DNA from: Aphrocallistes beatrix | Lineage: Eukaryota; Porifera; Hexactinellida; Sceptrulophora; Aphrocallistidae | DNA: 64,000 nucleotides | NCBI GenBank assembly: GCA_963281255.1 | Contig: OY725491.1 | Location: forward strand, 1,426,001 to 1,490,000 | Direction: 5' to 3' | Shown: positions 62,091-64,000 of the stretch, in pieces | Layout: each line of letters begins with the position of its first letter | How positions within the stretch are numbered: the stretch's first letter is position 1 | Program-made: the position numbers and the translations under genes | Notes under the pieces: model-generated | What the model was told of the DNA's origin: nothing | What the model saw: only the letters and a program-made list of their open reading frames with translations | Databases searched by the model: none

Positions 62091-63969
62091 TTAACTCGAT
62101 ATGTCCAGATGGTGTTTCAGATCAGAAATGACCCCAAATACATCCTTGCCATCATTCTGAACTAGCTTCCTATCTTCCTTTACATTCTGTGCAAGTGCAG
62201 TTCCCTCCACCAGTCTACATCTCTTGTTCTTAGTGCTAGGAGGCTGATAGATTACTTCTTCCAGTGCTGGAGTGATCAAATTGCTGTACACAGAAGATTC
62301 TAAGCTCTGTGACGTCACCATTACACCTTCATTGAGACGTGGGCAGTTTGTTTTCGGACGAACAAACTTGGTTAGGAGCGTGGTGAGATCTTCTATCTGA
62401 ACTAAACTGCTTTCATTCTGGTTGTCCTGAGCTAGTTTGTCGAGTATGCTCTGGTAACGATCTGTGTTCTTCTTCTTTCCGTTCTCTTTCCAGAGCAACT
62501 TCACTTTTATCAGGTGCTTGTACATCCTATGATGAATTCATAATATAGAATTACAATTGTTTAAGATTGATTCCATGAAATACAGCTTTGTGTAAAGTTG
62601 CGAAAATATTAAGATACATACAAACAATGAAATTTTGCAAAACAAATAGCGGTGATATCTACGCCTTGAAAGGATCCTACATGGCAAATTTGAATTTATT
62701 TTTGCGACTAGTAAATCAGCCAAGAAAGAACTCCACTAAAATTAAAACAGTGCATAAGACTGTTGAAATATTTTCTTTCAAATATTTAGACATAGAAATG
62801 GAATGAATTGTGAACAAATTAAGATCAAAATTGATCAAGTGCTACCATGCCTTAGAGCAGCGGGTTTCAACCTTTTGGGGCTGTGGATCCCCTATAAAAA
62901 TGTTCCTATATTCTGTGGACCCCCTCCTATTTACCATAACACAAAATTTCGAATCCTGTGGACCCCCTGATATCTATTGTGGATCACTAAGGGGTCCATG
63001 GATCCCAGGTTGGGAACCACTGCCTTAGAAGTTGGTTGTACACTGAACTATTAGGTACGTATTTAACGGAATTTTCTTCGTTCGTCTATCTAGACAAATT
63101 GACTCTACCTCCATCGAGTCTGCACAGGTCCCGTCATGGTATCGATTGTGTTGGTAGAGCCACACCTCTGTATTTCAGGAGGGATTTTCTTTGGGAGCTT
63201 TTTCATGTTTGTAGAAGTATTGATTCTCCATGCCATCTTCTCCCCAAGAGTTCCTAGGTAAAATTTAACACTAAGTATCAAAAGTTTTAAAAATACAACA
63301 TAAAAATCGATCATTTTAACGGATTTTACAGCAATTGTACTCTGTTGTAAAATATACTACTGTCACTGCACATTTATAGTACAGTCGACTCCGCTTAATA
63401 GGGTCACATCGGTCAGAGGACATTTTGCCCTGATTAAGCGGAGAACTCTATAAATGTGTGAGAGCTATTCCGGTCCTGCCAAAAGTGTCCCGATTAAGCG
63501 GTTGACTCGATTAAACAGTGACCCTATTAAGCGGAGTCGACTGCATATGTAGATGTGAAAACGTACCTATAAACCTTCCTAAATCGGTCCACAGCCTGAC
63601 CCTCCTATCCATGGAAGCAGTGAGTAGCAGCTGCTTATCATTCATATACTCCAGCGATACGATAGCCTCAAGGTGACAGCGAATAGACAACAAACAAACA
63701 GGTTGTTTACGACTTTTACTCCTCTTTAGTCCGTACTCTCCGATGCCCCACCCTCTCACATACCCCCTAGAGTCCCCTGTGTACAGCGTACTATCGTCTC
63801 TATTGCTAGTGAGACCATACACTGTCTCCTGTGTGAGATCGTCAGTGAATGCTGAGAATTGCGATACCAATTCTCCTTCTTGAATGTTCCAGAATTGGAT
63901 CACACCCTTAGCACCTGCTGACACGAGACTGCCTGTCTCCGTATGTGATCGGGTTTTCAAGAAAAGCAA
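62091..63969 (-). CDS. WDR49/WDR64-like WD40 protein, last three exons
   Basis: Minus-strand exons 63969-63567, 63253-63109 and 62526-62091 join in phase to 984 nt (327 residues and a stop); the 5' part is beyond the right edge. WD blades: GSLVSAGAKGVIQFWN, LTSNRDDSTLYTGDSRGYVRGW and HLEAIVSLEYMNDKQLLLTASMDRRVRLW. The junction exon 1/2 gives GRFIGTLGEKMAWRIN, like the GTFGQ..W segment that follows the last blade in WDR49, WDR64 and EFCAB8. The C-terminal exon (MYKHLIKVKLLWKENGK to HHLDISS) has no known domain. Those proteins are linked to cilia or sperm axonemes; function here is inferred only at family level. Confidence 0.8.
62858..63022. mobile_element. hAT-like MITE in the WDR gene intron
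   Basis: CAGCGGGTTTCAACCTTTTG at the left and AGGTTGGGAACCACTG at the right; flanks CCTTAGAG and CCTTAGAA match 7 of 8. GTGGACCCCC occurs repeatedly inside. Confidence 0.85.
63382..63545. mobile_element. Pogo/Tigger-like MITE in the WDR gene intron
   Basis: CAGTCGACTCCGCTTAATAG at the left and AAGCGGAGTCGACTG at the right, with TCGGTCAGAGGACA inside; TA precedes the left end. Same family as 56155-56340. Confidence 0.85.
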
Positions 63970-64000
63970 CTACAATGGAAACATTCGAAAATATGTACTG

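Overview
The window is 64 kb of AT-rich animal nuclear DNA. Split genes with GT-AG introns, a conserved set of metazoan proteins (midasin, PIG-M, DCAF13/Sof1, NHL-repeat proteins, an RNF213-type E3 ligase, a WDR49/WDR64-like protein) and a very heavy load of small palindromic DNA transposons point to an invertebrate metazoan. The phylum cannot be fixed from this sequence. No tRNA, rRNA or CRISPR array was recognised.

Layout. 1-14130: C-terminal ~4,700 residues of midasin (MDN1) in one uninterrupted frame. 15061-17590: PIGM, four exons. 18237-20423: DCAF13, three exons. 21323-22492 and 24520-25416: two NHL beta-propeller genes in tandem. 26729-27085: a small Ig-like reading frame. These are all on the + strand with short introns and modest repeat content. 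27650-50394: a 22.7 kb block bounded by foldback elements, holding an internal stretch of an RNF213-like gene (eleven exons from 31370 to 46324) whose large introns are packed with inverted-repeat elements. 50395-62060: almost gene-free, built from nested palindromes, a broken DD37D mariner transposase and a broken retropepsin-like fragment. 62091-63969: last three exons of a WDR49/WDR64-like gene on the - strand, running off the right edge.

The genes are mostly housekeeping (ribosome assembly: MDN1 and DCAF13; GPI anchor synthesis: PIGM) with no sign of joint function beyond MDN1 and DCAF13 both serving ribosome biogenesis. The interest is in the repeats. (i) The outer ends of the RNF213-containing block carry the same perfect 9-bp direct repeat, so the block is either one giant composite foldback insertion that carries a gene fragment or a mis-join of two foldback copies; a 200-bp N gap sits where the first copy's arm stops. 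(ii) From 57187 to 61010 foldback elements are inserted in one another like Russian dolls, several with identifiable 6- or 8-bp target duplications and with related GGGG...CG termini. (iii) A 950-1030 bp palindromic family (called R2 here) makes 7-bp target duplications. (iv) A ~500 bp family (R1) ends in a GC-rich hairpin and is repeatedly bounded by (TA)n tracts.

Repeat names R1, R2, R3 and R4 are mine and refer only to this window. All repeat classes were assigned by reading termini and target duplications by eye, without any database comparison.
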